Source: Orobanche coerulescens | Lineage: Eukaryota > Streptophyta > Magnoliopsida > Lamiales > Orobanchaceae | NCBI GenBank assembly: GCA_033398695.1 | Contig: CM065802.1 | Location: 140,416,096 to 140,480,095, forward strand | Reading direction: 5' to 3' | Length of the DNA stretch: 64,000 nt | Shown here: piece by piece, positions 48,052 through 59,765 of the stretch | How positions within the stretch are numbered: the first letter of the stretch is position 1 | Layout of the letters: every line of letters begins with the position of its first letter | The notes under the pieces: model-generated | Database searches by the model: none | What the model saw: only the letters and a program-made list of their open reading frames with translations | What the model was told of the DNA's origin: nothing | Position numbers and translations under genes: made by a program

Positions 48052-50371
48052 TGTAACACCCCAAACTAGGCGGATATTACAGTGCCGTGGACCCCCGACT
48101 GGGACCCACCAGGCGAATGAAAATTAATGAATTAAATAATATAATTGTAGTACCGAACCACAATATATCATCAATCACTCCGATGTGGAGTTCCATTACA
48201 ATACACCCAAGATAATACCGAATACATGTATATTTTATATGAAGATAAAATATACAACACTGAATGAAATGAATATCTAAATGGAAGTCTGCAGCGGAAA
48301 TAAAATAAAGAAAACATGAGTGCATGAAAGGACTAGAAAACAACATCCCCCAACGGGGTCAGTTACACAGAATAACAATCCTCAAGAGTTGAATAAACAC
48401 AATTATGATATATCTTAATTATGAAATGACGCTGAAGAGAGGCATCATAGTACGCCCGTAATGGTATGTGCAAGTGCACAAGACGAGTGTTCGGACACAC
48501 CCGTCCTTGTACCTAATTAGTCTCACGGAGGTACATTACCGTGTGCACAGTCCAATGTGTCGGTGAACCCAACACATGACCATCACGTGCCCGACTAAAA
48601 ATTCCACACATCCCCACCCGGCCACGCAATATGAACCCAGAAGGTCATATGGGCAAGGAATGACCATGAAGAATAATAATGAATAACAATCCGACAAAAT
48701 CAAGAATGACTCACCGAGATGAAATGATAGTGAAACGAATAATAGCTCAATGAAATGATTGGAACCGTCGTTCCTCGTGAATGAAGCGATTCATTGACAA
48801 TTACAAGTCCCAATACGGTTAATACATTATGAATGAATTATGATTATGAATGAACAACAACAAAAGGAATGAATATCCTTTTAACCGAGTAAGAATTAAC
48901 TTACTCAACCGGTGAAGAATGTCCTTCCTCGAATAAACGTCCTACAATGATATGTCGGTCACTCGAACAACCTTGAATGAAAATTACCAACAAACACTCA
49001 ATATACGTATCAAACACGATTATAACCAACTCAAATGTCGATACAACAATATCCAAACTCATTGAGGCATTCTAGCGAATGCTTAGCAACATACATCTTT
49101 CGATAATATCCAAATCCCGAATATATCAAGACCAACTCCAAAATGAGTATTTTAAACCAACAAAACAACTTCAATGATATCAATAATCCCATAGGAATCC
49201 ACAATTCGAGTAAACAACAACATCTAATCGAAAACCCCCAAAAATATCAAAGTCAACCCCAAATTGTTCTTGATTCAAACCCCCAACAATTCATGAAATC
49301 CAAATATATGCCATAAAATCCGTAGGAATACATTTATCCAAGGTAGATAATCCATATCTAGTATATTCCAACAACAATCCAAGCTTACACGAATAAATCG
49401 GAAGGAAAACACTTGAACTCCGAATTTCTAGATTCAAAAGGTGATTACCTTTACTATGATGTTTAAGATGATGAAATGATGATTACTCCGGATTATATGC
49501 TTGGAAATGTTGATAGCTGATTTCACCTCGAAGAACACTCCTCAAGAAGCTCCAAATCGCCCAAAATCGATGAAGGAATGAAAAGAAATGACAAATGACG
49601 AATTTGGACTACACTGTCTAATTTATACTGTCCTCGGATTAGCGCGCGCTAGCTCCTGTGCATAGCGTGCGCAAACGGGTATACTGGGTAGTCCAGTATA
49701 CTCTGTTCGCAACGGTAGCATGCGCTACGTACCTCTTGTAGCGTGCGCTACAACCATGTATTTAGCGTGCGCTAACACAAAATGTTAGCGTGCGCTAACG
49801 ATTTATCTGGTGTCCAGTACTGAAGTCCAGAACCTCCTATTCTCTGATTTGATCACGGTAGCACGCGCTACACACAAAATCTATTAGCGTACGCTAATAG
49901 CCACTGACCTCTGCATGACTGACCTTAGCGCGCTCTACACCGACTGCATAGCGTGCGCTACTCCAACTTACTAGCGCGCGCTACTTACCATCCGTAGCGT
50001 GCGCTACTCACAACCCAACTGCAGTCCAGTGCCTTCTGGACTGCCTACTTGAACTACATTAGCGTGCGCTAGTGTTGAGAGGTAGCGTGCGCTACCTGAA
50101 CTCAATTAGCGCGCACTAAAGAGAGTTCATAGCGTGCGCAACTCCTTACACACAGCCCACTATGAAGATGACAATGATGATAAACACGGCACGATTATCC
50201 AACTAGATTGATGATGAATGACGATTGATACACGATACAATTACTCTGAACGGTGAATACAATGATTGAATATGAGTGACAAATGATCATTAATGACTGA
50301 AAATTACTGGGTAACAATTACTGAACGATAATTACTGAATGATAATGACTGAATTACAACCGGGTATTACA
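48052..50371 (-). repeat. 3' LTR of the gypsy element
   Basis: 2320 bp, TGTAATACCCGG...GGGTGTTACA on its own strand. Positions 49635-50145 carry about sixteen TAGCGTGCGCTA-type palindromes. Confidence 0.93.
49635..50145. repeat. Array of TAGCGTGCGCTA palindromes in LTR
   Basis: About sixteen copies or near-copies of TAGCGTGCGCTA (variants TAGCGCGCGCTA, TAGCATGCGCTA, TAGCGTACGCTA) are spaced irregularly every 20-50 bp. The corresponding array in the 5' LTR is at 57255-57835. Confidence 0.85.
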
Positions 50372-50374
50372 TAC

Positions 50375-50386
50375 ATCCCCCCTTAA
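50375..50386 (-). other. Polypurine tract of the gypsy element
   Basis: The minus strand reads TTAAGGGGGGATG just before the 3' LTR start, after a GGGGACGAAAC motif as at 14279. Confidence 0.75.
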
Positions 50387-50405
50387 TAGAGTTTCGTCCC
50401 CGGAA

Positions 50406-53400
50406 CTAAGGGTCAAACAACTCGGGATGACTCTCCTGCATACTATCCTCGGTTTCCCAAGTAGCCTCTTCGACTTCGTGTCTAGACCACTGAATTTTTA
50501 CCAAAGGAATCATCTTGTTCCTCAACTGTTTGATTCGCCGCTCTAAGACTCGTAAAGGACGCTCCTCGTATGAATGATCATCGGCGATCTCGATTTTGTC
50601 GAACTGAAGTATGTGGCTCGGGTCGGCAACATACTTCCGTAACTGAGATACGTGAAACACATTATGAATTCGGCTCAATGCCGGAGGTAAGGCCAATCGA
50701 TAAGCCAACTCGCCTACTCGATCTAAAATCTCAAACGGTCTAATGAATCTCGGACTCAACTTTCCTCTCTTCCCAAAACGGAAGATACCTTGACTCGGAG
50801 ATACCTTGACCAAAACATGGTCACCTGTATCGAACTCTAGTGGCCGACGATGGTTATCTGCATAAGATTTCTGTCGACTCTGAGCGGTCAACAAACAACT
50901 CCTGATCAAAGCTACCTTCTCACGGGAGGCTATAAGCATATCAGGCTCGGTGCCGATTGATTCTGATAAGTCATCCCAACACAAAGGAGATCGACAACAA
51001 CGACCGTACAAGGCCTCGTAAGGTGCCATCTTAATCGAAGCATGCCAACTATTATTGTACGTGAACTCGATCAACGGTAGTTGGGCATCCCAATCATCTT
51101 TCCAATCTAGAACACATGCCCTCAACATGTCTTCCATAGTCTGAATAGTCCTCTCTGATTGTCCGTAGGAGTGAGGATGAAAAGCTGTACTGAGATTAAG
51201 CTGAGTTCCCATAGCACGATGAACTGATTTCCAAAAATGAGACACGAACCGTCCGTCACGATCGGAAACGATACTTTTAGGAGTACCGTGCAGTCTCACT
51301 GTCTCTTTGATAAACAACTGGACAAGTCTCTCGGGACCCCACGTATCCTTAATCTCAAGGAAATGAGCTGATTTAGTTAAGCGGTCCACAATTACCTAGA
51401 TTGTATTCATGCCACGACGACTCGTCGGCAAACTCGTGATGAAGTCGATTGAAATATCCTCCCACTTCCACTCTGGGATAGGGAGGGGTTTCAGCATACC
51501 CGCCGGTCGCTGATGTTCTATCTTGACTTGCTGACGGGTCAAACATCTCGAACCAAATTCTGCGACTTCTTGCTTCATATTACTCTACCAGTAATTTTGT
51601 TTCAAGTCTTTATACATCTTGCTAGACCCCAGATGAACGGAATAATGGGTAGCATGAGCTTCTCTCAAAATCAAGTTTTTCAACTCGTCATTCACCGGTA
51701 CGCACAACCGATTCTTAAATCGCAGAAGTCCATCCTCATGGACCACAAACCCAGGGGCTTTCCTCTGAGTCACATCATCTCAAATGCGTAACAAAAATGG
51801 GTCCGAACCCTGATTCTCCCTGATCGCCTCTTCAAGTGGCGATGAAATCTCTAACGTACAAAGTTGCCCTTGTACTCGCTGTAACCAGACCTCAATCTCG
51901 GGTCTCAGAAATTCCTGCTGAAGTTCCTTCTGAACTGTTAATCGAGCAAGCATCTTCTCTTGAACGGACTTACAACTCAAGGCATCGGCGACAACGTTCG
52001 CCTTGCCCGGGTGGTAAAGTATCTCAATATCATAATCTTTGATTAGGTCCAACCACCGTCTCTGTCGCATATTTAACTCCTTCAGAGTAAATATATACTT
52101 TAAACTCTTATGATCGATGAATATCTGACAGGTAACGCCATAAATATAATGACGCCAAATCTTCAATGTGAATACCACGGCTGCTAGCTCCAGGTCGTGG
52201 GTCGGATAATTAACCTCGTAAGGTCTCAATTTCCGTGAAGCATAAGCAATAACTTTCCCATTCTGCATTAGTACACATCCGAGACCCTGTCTGGACGCAT
52301 CACTATAAACCACAAATCCTTCCGTCCTTTGCGGTAAAGAAAGGACAGGTGCTGAAATTAACCGGCTCTTGAGTTCCTAAAAACTCTGTTGACACGCGTC
52401 GGACCACGTTTATTTCTTATCTTTCCTTAAAAGGTTCGTCATGGGTTGAGCGATTTTAGAAAATCCTTCAACAAATCGCCGATAATAGCCAGCTAATCCG
52501 AGGAAACTTCGGATTTCCTTAACATTCTTCGGAGGTTGCCAATCTCGGATTGCCTCCGTCTTCTGAGGGTCGACACGAACTCCGTATGATGAAATTACAT
52601 GTCCGAGAAACGTCACTTCGGACATCCAGAATTCATATTTGGAAAACTTTCCATAAAGTTGCTCTCGTCTCAACACGTCGAGCACCTGATGAAGGTGAAA
52701 CCGTGCTCCTCCAGGTCACGAGAATAAATTAAAATGTCATCAATAAAGACAACCACGAAGTGATCCAAATAGTGGATGAAAACCTGATTCATTAACTCCA
52801 TGAATACAGCATGTGCATTAGTTAACCCAAACGGCATTACCACAAACTCATAATGACCATAGCGTGTTCGGAACGCCGTCCTTGCGATATCCGACTCTCG
52901 AATTCGCAACTGATGATATCCAGATCTTAAGTCGATCTTGGAAAATACTGGAGCTCCCTGAAGTTGATCCAAAAGATCATCGTCACCTGGTTCAATTCCC
53001 GGTAATCAATACACAAGCGAAACGAATCATCCTTCTTCTTGACAAATAACACTGGTGCTCCCCACGGGGACGCACTCGGTCGAATATAACCCTTCTCGGT
53101 CAAATCCTCTAATTGATTCTTCAAATCCTGCATTTCGGTAGGGGCCATCCGGTACGGTGCCTTCGATATCGGGGACGTACCGGGCTCCAACTCAATCATG
53201 AATTCCACATCTCTCTGTGGAGGCAAACCAGGTAACTCGTCTGGAAATACATCGGCATATTCTCTCACTACAGGAATATCCGTCAACATTACTGATGGTT
53301 TCTCGGTCTTGGTCATATAGCACCAATAACCGACACACCCATGACTGAGTAATTTCACTGCTTTCATCAAGTTGATGACCCTCCCAAAGCAGCCGGGATT

Positions 53401-53535
53401 ACCTCCATGAAATACACATTCGACCCCATCATCTGAAATGATAGTGACCATACGCTTACGGACACTGATGACGGCATCGTGACGATCCATCCAATCAATA
53501 CCCAGGATGACGTCGTCCCTCAGTAGATCTACCAC
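50406..53535 (-). pseudogene. Gypsy pol: RT, RNase H, integrase, chromodomain (broken)
   Basis: RT begins near 53300 ([36 protein letters not shown]), changes frame at about 52960, and has [13 protein letters not shown] and the catalytic FIDDILIYS at 52745. RNase H starts [12 protein letters not shown] (52310) and contains [13 protein letters not shown]. The integrase zinc-finger region lies at 51660-51500 (HATHYSVHLG, CLTRQQVK), where one expected Cys reads Arg. The integrase core (DRLTKSAHF, IVSDRDGRF, GQSERTIQ) and C-terminal domain (FDTGDHVLVKVSP, FHVSQLRKY) are in one ORF at 50406-51389. That ORF ends with a chromodomain-like EERPLRVLERRIKQLRN...VKIQW...ATWE. All enzymatic motifs are visible, but at least four frame breaks prevent a full polyprotein. 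Confidence 0.92.
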
Positions 53536-53550
53536 GATTAGGTCTGCTAA

Positions 53551-55118
53551 CTAATCACGGCCATGAAGCTGAATCGGACAATCCTTAATCTCACGATTCC
53601 CGATAATTCTACTACCATCAGGTAGACCAATGACATAAGGCTCACAACTAGTAGCACTACCCAGACGTAGTCTACTCAAACATGACTCGGAAATGAATGA
53701 ATGCGATACACCAGTATCAAAAAGGGTACACACAGGTTGAGATAGAATATCGAGTGTACCTGAGATCATCCGGGCCTCTGGATCGTCGGTCTTCTTCATC
53801 TCAGAAATTCGGGGCTTGCCGGCCCCCGAACCGGACGCTCCCATCTGATAGCTCTTGGCTCCGCCTTTATTTGCTCCTGTCGTCTTGAACGACGCGGACT
53901 GAGTGGCCTGATTCTGCACCACTGAATGTCTCGGGGCCTGAGATGACGCCGGAGTAGGTTTAGAGTCTCTTCGGCAAAAACGGGCCTTATGCCCAGCAGT
54001 CCCACAGTTATGGCACATGACAGTCTGCCTCGGACACTTGGTGCTGAAATGACCCTGCTCTTCACAGTTGAAACAGGTGATAGCCGAACTGGCCGCTCGT
54101 GACTGAGATTCCACGGGTCTAGGCGCCATAGGAGGTCGCTCAAAAAAAGTAGAAGCCGCACGAGGTTTCTTGAAAGTGGCCTGACTGCCGTCAGACTGAT
54201 TATGATTATTTGACTTCTTGCCAGCAGATGAAGGTTGTTGCTTAGCAATCTCCTTAGCAGTAAGCTCATAAGTAAGAGCTTTCTCAATGAATTCGGCCAG
54301 AGTGGTGCAATTGTGATTAATCAACTGCATCCGCATACGAGGCTTCAACCTCTTGCTGAAATACTTGATCTTGTCCGCCTCAGAGTGAATAATGGACGAG
54401 GCAAAAGGAAGTAGATCCTGAAATTTCTCGGCGATGGCGAGAACATCATTGTCCGCTGAGAGGTCGGGAGTGAGTAATTCTGACAACTTGGCCTCCCTGA
54501 GTGGGGCCGGATAATACCTCTCCATCATGAGAGTCCTGAATTGATCCCATGTACAAGATCCATCGGTGGGCTTCAACGATAACCACCATGAATGTGCGCC
54601 CTTACAAGATAGTAAGCCGCAACTGAAACTTTTTGTCCCTCAGGACAGTCCACCATAGCAAACAGTTTCTCGAAATGCTCAAGCCAGTGAATGATATCCG
54701 CCAGCTCAGATGAGCCCTCGAAGGTAGGTGGTCTCTGGCGAGAGATGTCGCCAATGATACTGCTCACACCCCTCTCTTGCCTCTGAGGTGGCGGCAGAGG
54801 AGCCTGTTTATTTTGAGTAGTTGCGTTATGCATCGTCTCCATCAGTTGTGCCATCTGAGTCATTTGGGCCATCATGCCCTGCATAAAAGCGAGTGGATCA
54901 ACCCGAACACCTTCTGACTGAGCTGTGTCCCGGGTACGACTCCCTGAGAGTGAATGATTACGTCCAAGTGAATGAGTGGCAGCGTTACTGCTCGATGAAT
55001 TAGCATTATTCCTTGCATTAGTGCGTGTATTCACACGTGCTCTCGGGTTTCGGCCCGCACCACGGCCTCTTCCCCCGCGCCCTCTGCCAGCTCTTTCCAT
55101 ACTGAAGTGGAAAGTCAT
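53551..55118 (-). pseudogene. Gypsy gag and protease (broken)
   Basis: The N-terminus starts at 55118 (MTFHFSMERAGRGRGGRGR), followed by a Met/Gln-rich helix and the Gag core (RPPTFEGSSELADIIHWL, EKLFAMVDCPEG). A frameshift at about 54575 leads into WDQFRTLMMERYYP. Two CCHC knuckles follow near 54080-53970 (CFNCEEQGHFSTKC, CHNCGTAGHKARFC). The protease motif is LFDTGVSHSFIS at 53715. A TAG at 53551-53553 separates it from pol. This Gly/Arg-rich N-terminus is typical of Tekay/Del elements. Confidence 0.9.
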
Positions 55119-55583
55119 ATGATAATTATATATCTCGCATGAACATCACATTATGATTATGTTATGAAATGATGAAAATGAGCATACGCGCTCAAACACA
55201 ATGATTATATGAATGATCAACTGAAGTGATGTGATTATCTGATGAGATTCTTGAAATGATTATCTTGAACAAGTTAACAAGATTTATGATATGATCCTCA
55301 ATATCAGCAATTGAACAATGAAATGAACTGAGTGATTAATGAATTAACATGATCGTCTTGATCAAAAATGAAAATGATGAATGAGGATTGTTGACTGTTG
55401 AATGATGAATGAGTGATTCTTGTTGCTGGAAATTATACCATGGCGTCAGAAATCTTACTGTTCTTTGGTCTGAGGGGCTCGGCTCTTGCACAGGTCACAC
55501 GTGACGCGAAAGTCCAATGATACTAGTCTGATGAACGATGATTTCAAATGAGACATGACTCGGAAGGTAGTATTCAAAACCAC
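55119..55583 (-). other. Gypsy leader between PBS and gag
   Basis: About 465 bp, rich in GATGAAATGA-like words, without an ORF. Confidence 0.6.
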
Positions 55584-55595
55584 TCTCCGATACCA
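55584..55595 (-). other. Primer-binding site of the gypsy element
   Basis: The minus strand reads TGGTATCGGAGA four bases inside the 5' LTR. It matches the initiator-Met PBS with two mismatches. Confidence 0.8.
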
Positions 55596-55599
55596 ACTT

Positions 55600-58058
55600 T
55601 GTAACACCCCAAACTAGGCGGATATTACAGTGCCATGGACCCCCGACTGGGACCCACCAGGCAAATGAAAATTAATGAATTAAATAATATAATTGTAGTA
55701 CCGAACCACAATATATCATCAATCACTCCGATGAGGAGTTCCATTACAACACACCCAAGATAATACCGAATACATATATATTTTATATGAAGATAAAATA
55801 TACAATACTGAATGAAATGAATATCCAAATGGAAGTCTTCAGCGGAAATAAAATAAAGAAAACACGAGTGAATGAAAGGTCTGGGGCCCCCTACTAGTAT
55901 CATTGGGACTCCTCGCCGTCAACGTTCTCTTCCTGTGACTTAGCCTAGCCATGACCTGAAAACAACATCCCCCAACGGGGTTAGTTACACAGAACAACAA
56001 TCCTCAAGAGTTGAATAAACACAATCATGATATATCTTAATTATGAAATGACGCTGAAGAGAGGCATCATAGTACGCCCGTAATGGTATGTGCAAGTGCA
56101 CAAGACGAGTGTCCGGACACACCCGTCCTTGTACCTAATTAGTCTCACAGAGGTACATTACCGTGTGCACAGTCCAATGTGTCGGTGAACCCAACACATG
56201 ACCATCACGTGCCCGACTAAAAATTCCACACATCCCCACCCGATCACGCAATATGAAGCCAGAAGGTCATATGGGCAAGGAATGACCATGAAGAATAATA
56301 ATGAATAACAATCCGACAAAATCAAGAATGACTCACCGAGATGAAATGATAGTGAAACGAATAATAGCTCAATGAAATGATTGGAACCGTCGTTCCTCGT
56401 GAATGAAGTGATTAATTGACAATTACAAGTCCCAATACGGTTAATACATTATGAATTAATTATGATTATGAATGAACAACAACAAAAGGAATGAATATCC
56501 TTTTAACCGAGTAGGAATTAACTTACTCAACCGTTGAAGAATGTCCTTCCTCGAACAAACGTCCTACAATGAGATGTCGGTCGCTCGAACAACCTTGAAT
56601 GACAATTACCAACAAACGCTCAATATACGTATCAAACACGATTATAACCAACTCAAACGTTGATACAACAATATCCAAACTCATTGAGGCATTCTAGCGA
56701 ATGCTTAGCAACATACATCCTTCGATAATATCCAAATCCCGAATATATCAAGACCAACTACAAAATGAGTATTTCAAACCAACAAAACAACTTCAATGAT
56801 ATCAATAATCCCATAGGAGTCCACTATTCGAGTTAAAGACAACATCTAATCGAAACCCCCCAAAAATATCAAAGTCAACCCCAAAGTGTTCTTGATTTAA
56901 ACCCCCAACAATTCATGAAATCCAAATATATGCCATAAAATACGTAGGAATACATTTATCCAAGGTAGATAATCCATATCTAACATATTCCAACAACAAT
57001 CCAAGCTTACACGAATAAATCGGAAGGAAAACACTTGAACTCCGAATTCCTAGATTCAAAAGGTGATTACCTTTACTATGATGTTGAAGATGATGAAATG
57101 ATGATTACTCCATATTAGATGCTTGGAAATGTTGATAGCTAATTTCAGCTCGAAGAACACTCCTCAAGAAGCTCCAAATCGCCCAAAATCGATGAAGGAA
57201 TGAAAAGAAATGACAAATGACGAATCTGGACTGCACTGTCCAATTTATACTGTCCTCGGATTAGCGCGCGCTAGCTCTTGTGTGTAGCGTGCACTAACGG
57301 GTATATTGGGTAGTCCAATATACTCTGTTCGCAACGGTAGCATGCGCTACGTACCTCTTGTAGCGTGCGCCACAACCATGTATTTAGCGTGCGCTAAGAC
57401 AAAATGTTAGCGTGCGCTAACAATTTATCTGGTGTCCAGTACTGAAGTCCGGAACCTCCTGTTCTCTGATCTGATCACGGTAGCGCGAGTTCCACACAAG
57501 ATTTAGCGTGCACTACTGACACCGATTAGCGTACGCTAATATCTACACGTAGCGTACGCTAGGAATTATTCCAATTCAGTCCAGTAGCCACTTGACTCTG
57601 CCTGACCGACCTTAGCGCGCGCTACACCTACTGCATAGCGTGCGCTACTCCAACCTACTAGCACGCGCTACTTACCATTCGTAGCGTGCGCTACTCACAA
57701 CCCAACTGCAGTCCAGTGCCTTCTGGACTGCCTACTTGAACTACATTAGCGTGCGCTAGTGTTGAGAGGTAGTGTGCGCTACCTGAACTCAATTAGCGTG
57801 CGCTAAAGAGAGTTCAAAGCGTGCACTACTCCTCACACACAGCCCACTATGAAGATGACAATGATGATAAACACGGCACGATTCTCCAACTAGATTGATG
57901 ATGAATGACGATTGATACACGATACAATTACTCTGAACGGTGAATACAATGATTGAATATGAGTGACAAATGATCATTAATGAGTGAAAATTGCTGAGTG
58001 ACAATTACTGAACGATAATTATTGAATGATAATGACTGAATTACAACCGGGTATTACA
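55600..58058 (-). repeat. 5' LTR of the gypsy element
   Basis: 2459 bp, colinear with 48052-50371 except for extra sequence at about 57495-57600 (and about 60 bp near 55880-55960). It contains the palindrome array at 57255-57835. Confidence 0.93.
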
Positions 58059-59454
58059 CAACTGGTACAAGCCGGATTGCTAGATCCTTACGAATAACAT
58101 TGATAAACAGTACAACAAATAATTCCTTGCTAGAAGGATTTGTACTGTTGATCAAAATCAACTAAGGGAAGAATACGGAGATTGCCGAAGCAGACTTCAC
58201 GGACAGAAAAATGTTCGGCCGAACAAAAGAGGGGAGGGCCGATTTCTTGTCTCACACAATTAGGGTTGTGTAATTTTTGTATTATGACAACTCCTTGTCC
58301 AAGATCCTTTATTTATATCAAGTAAACCCTAGAGTCAAACTCTAGTATTTACTTAGTTGCCCCTCAACTTATTAAATTATAAAATAGATATAATATCTTA
58401 TATTATATATTACTTATTATTTAATCCTCTAATAAATATATAATATTTAATATTATATTTATCTTTCCCAGTTGATATAATTAAATAATATAATATATAA
58501 TATCCTATATTATATATTACACATTATTTATTTGATGTAATAAATATATTATCAAATATTATATCTATTAATGATTCATGCTGTCTTTAGTTGTGTATGT
58601 GTGACCCAAAATATTTATATTATGTTGGCAATTATTTAATACCTTATTAAATAATAAATCATAAGCAGTCTCTAGCAAGACATTATGACTATCCAAATAA
58701 TATAAGTTTATAGTCCATTTAACCATTTAACGTGTCAAATCCCTTTGTCGTGCGATATCGTATTTGAACCAAGTCATGAAAATTGTCATACTTATTATGT
58801 TCAGATGCTTTCTCGATCTAAAGTAGACTGAATGAATCAAATGACTCTTTATTTGAGCATGGCCATGCATTTCTTTCAATCCTACTCATCGAGGGGCCCA
58901 ACAAATATCTCTCTACCTGAAGAGAGGGACAAATCCCCATCTTGATTATTCATTGCCCTCTACATGACTCCCACTAATTCCGATCGCTAACCTTTATGAT
59001 TACCATGTTTTAGATGACGTTGGAATACGTCAAGGCATAGCAGTTATCATGTTGGTCTCTACGATAATCTCAGTTTCAAGGATTTATTGACATACTGTTA
59101 TATTGAGATTCACTTATGACATTTCCACGCAGTGATCTCAATCCGGGTCTGTCCAGTATTGGTTCTCCAACCAATACACATAAGTTTGATCCGTACCATA
59201 CGCATAATCATCCGATAATTATCAATCAAACTTATACTAATATATTAATCACTCGAATCTCCACTCTACGTGAGTGGACCAGGGACATTTGAATAATCTT
59301 ATTATTCATGAATAACCATATTCGATTATTATAATATTAAAACATGCACATATTATAATATTCAATGAGAAATAAATGATATCAAATAACTTTATTTAAA
59401 TGTGACAATTACAAATCTAGGAATATCGAATGTCCTAGGGCACTATTCCCAACA
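58059..59454 (-). mobile_element. Copia-type LTR region, second family
   Basis: It continues 47962-48051. The right end reads, on the minus strand, TGTTGGGAATAGTGCCC, a typical copia LTR start. The interior is AT-rich with repeated TAATATATAATATC words (58380-58560). No coding sequence or PBS is attached, so it is a solo or truncated LTR. Confidence 0.65.
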
Positions 59455-59765
59455 TACTCAACACCATATTCATTACATCCAGGAGCAAACAAAATGTACA
59501 GAGACTTGAAATTACATTATTGACGGCCATGTATGAAAGAAGATATTGCACAATATGTGGAGCAATGTCTAACATGTCAACAGGTAAAACCAGAGCATCA
59601 AAGACCAGCAGGCACCTTGCAACCTTTATTTGTTCTAAAATGGAAGTGGAAGGACATCACGATCGATTTTGTGTCACGTTTACCAAGAACAGTGAAAGTA
59701 CACGATTCTATTTGGGTTATAATTGAACGATTGACCAAATATGGTCATTTTATTCCAGTTTGTAC
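59455..59765 (+). pseudogene. Gypsy integrase fragment
   Basis: The plus strand reads a zinc-finger region (HPGANKMYRDLKLHY, then a TGA at 59521-59523 in place of a conserved Trp, then CLTCQQVKPEHQRPAG) and the start of the integrase core (WKWKDITIDFVSRLP, IERLTKYGHFIPV). It stops abruptly at 59765, where an LTR begins. It is homologous to 51400-51660 of the complete gypsy element but diverged. Confidence 0.85.

Larger units (their letters stand above)
48052..58058 (-). mobile_element. Complete Ty3/gypsy chromovirus-type retrotransposon
   Basis: The 10007-bp minus-orientation element has LTRs at 48052-50371 (2320 bp, 3') and 55600-58058 (2459 bp, 5'), and a perfect TSD CAACT (48047-48051, 58059-58063). 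It has a PBS, gag and pol in gypsy order (PR-RT-RH-IN) and a C-terminal chromodomain-like segment, which suggests the Tekay/Del group. Stops and frameshifts break the polyprotein. The 5' LTR has about 140 bp near 57495-57600 that the 3' LTR lacks. Confidence 0.95.
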
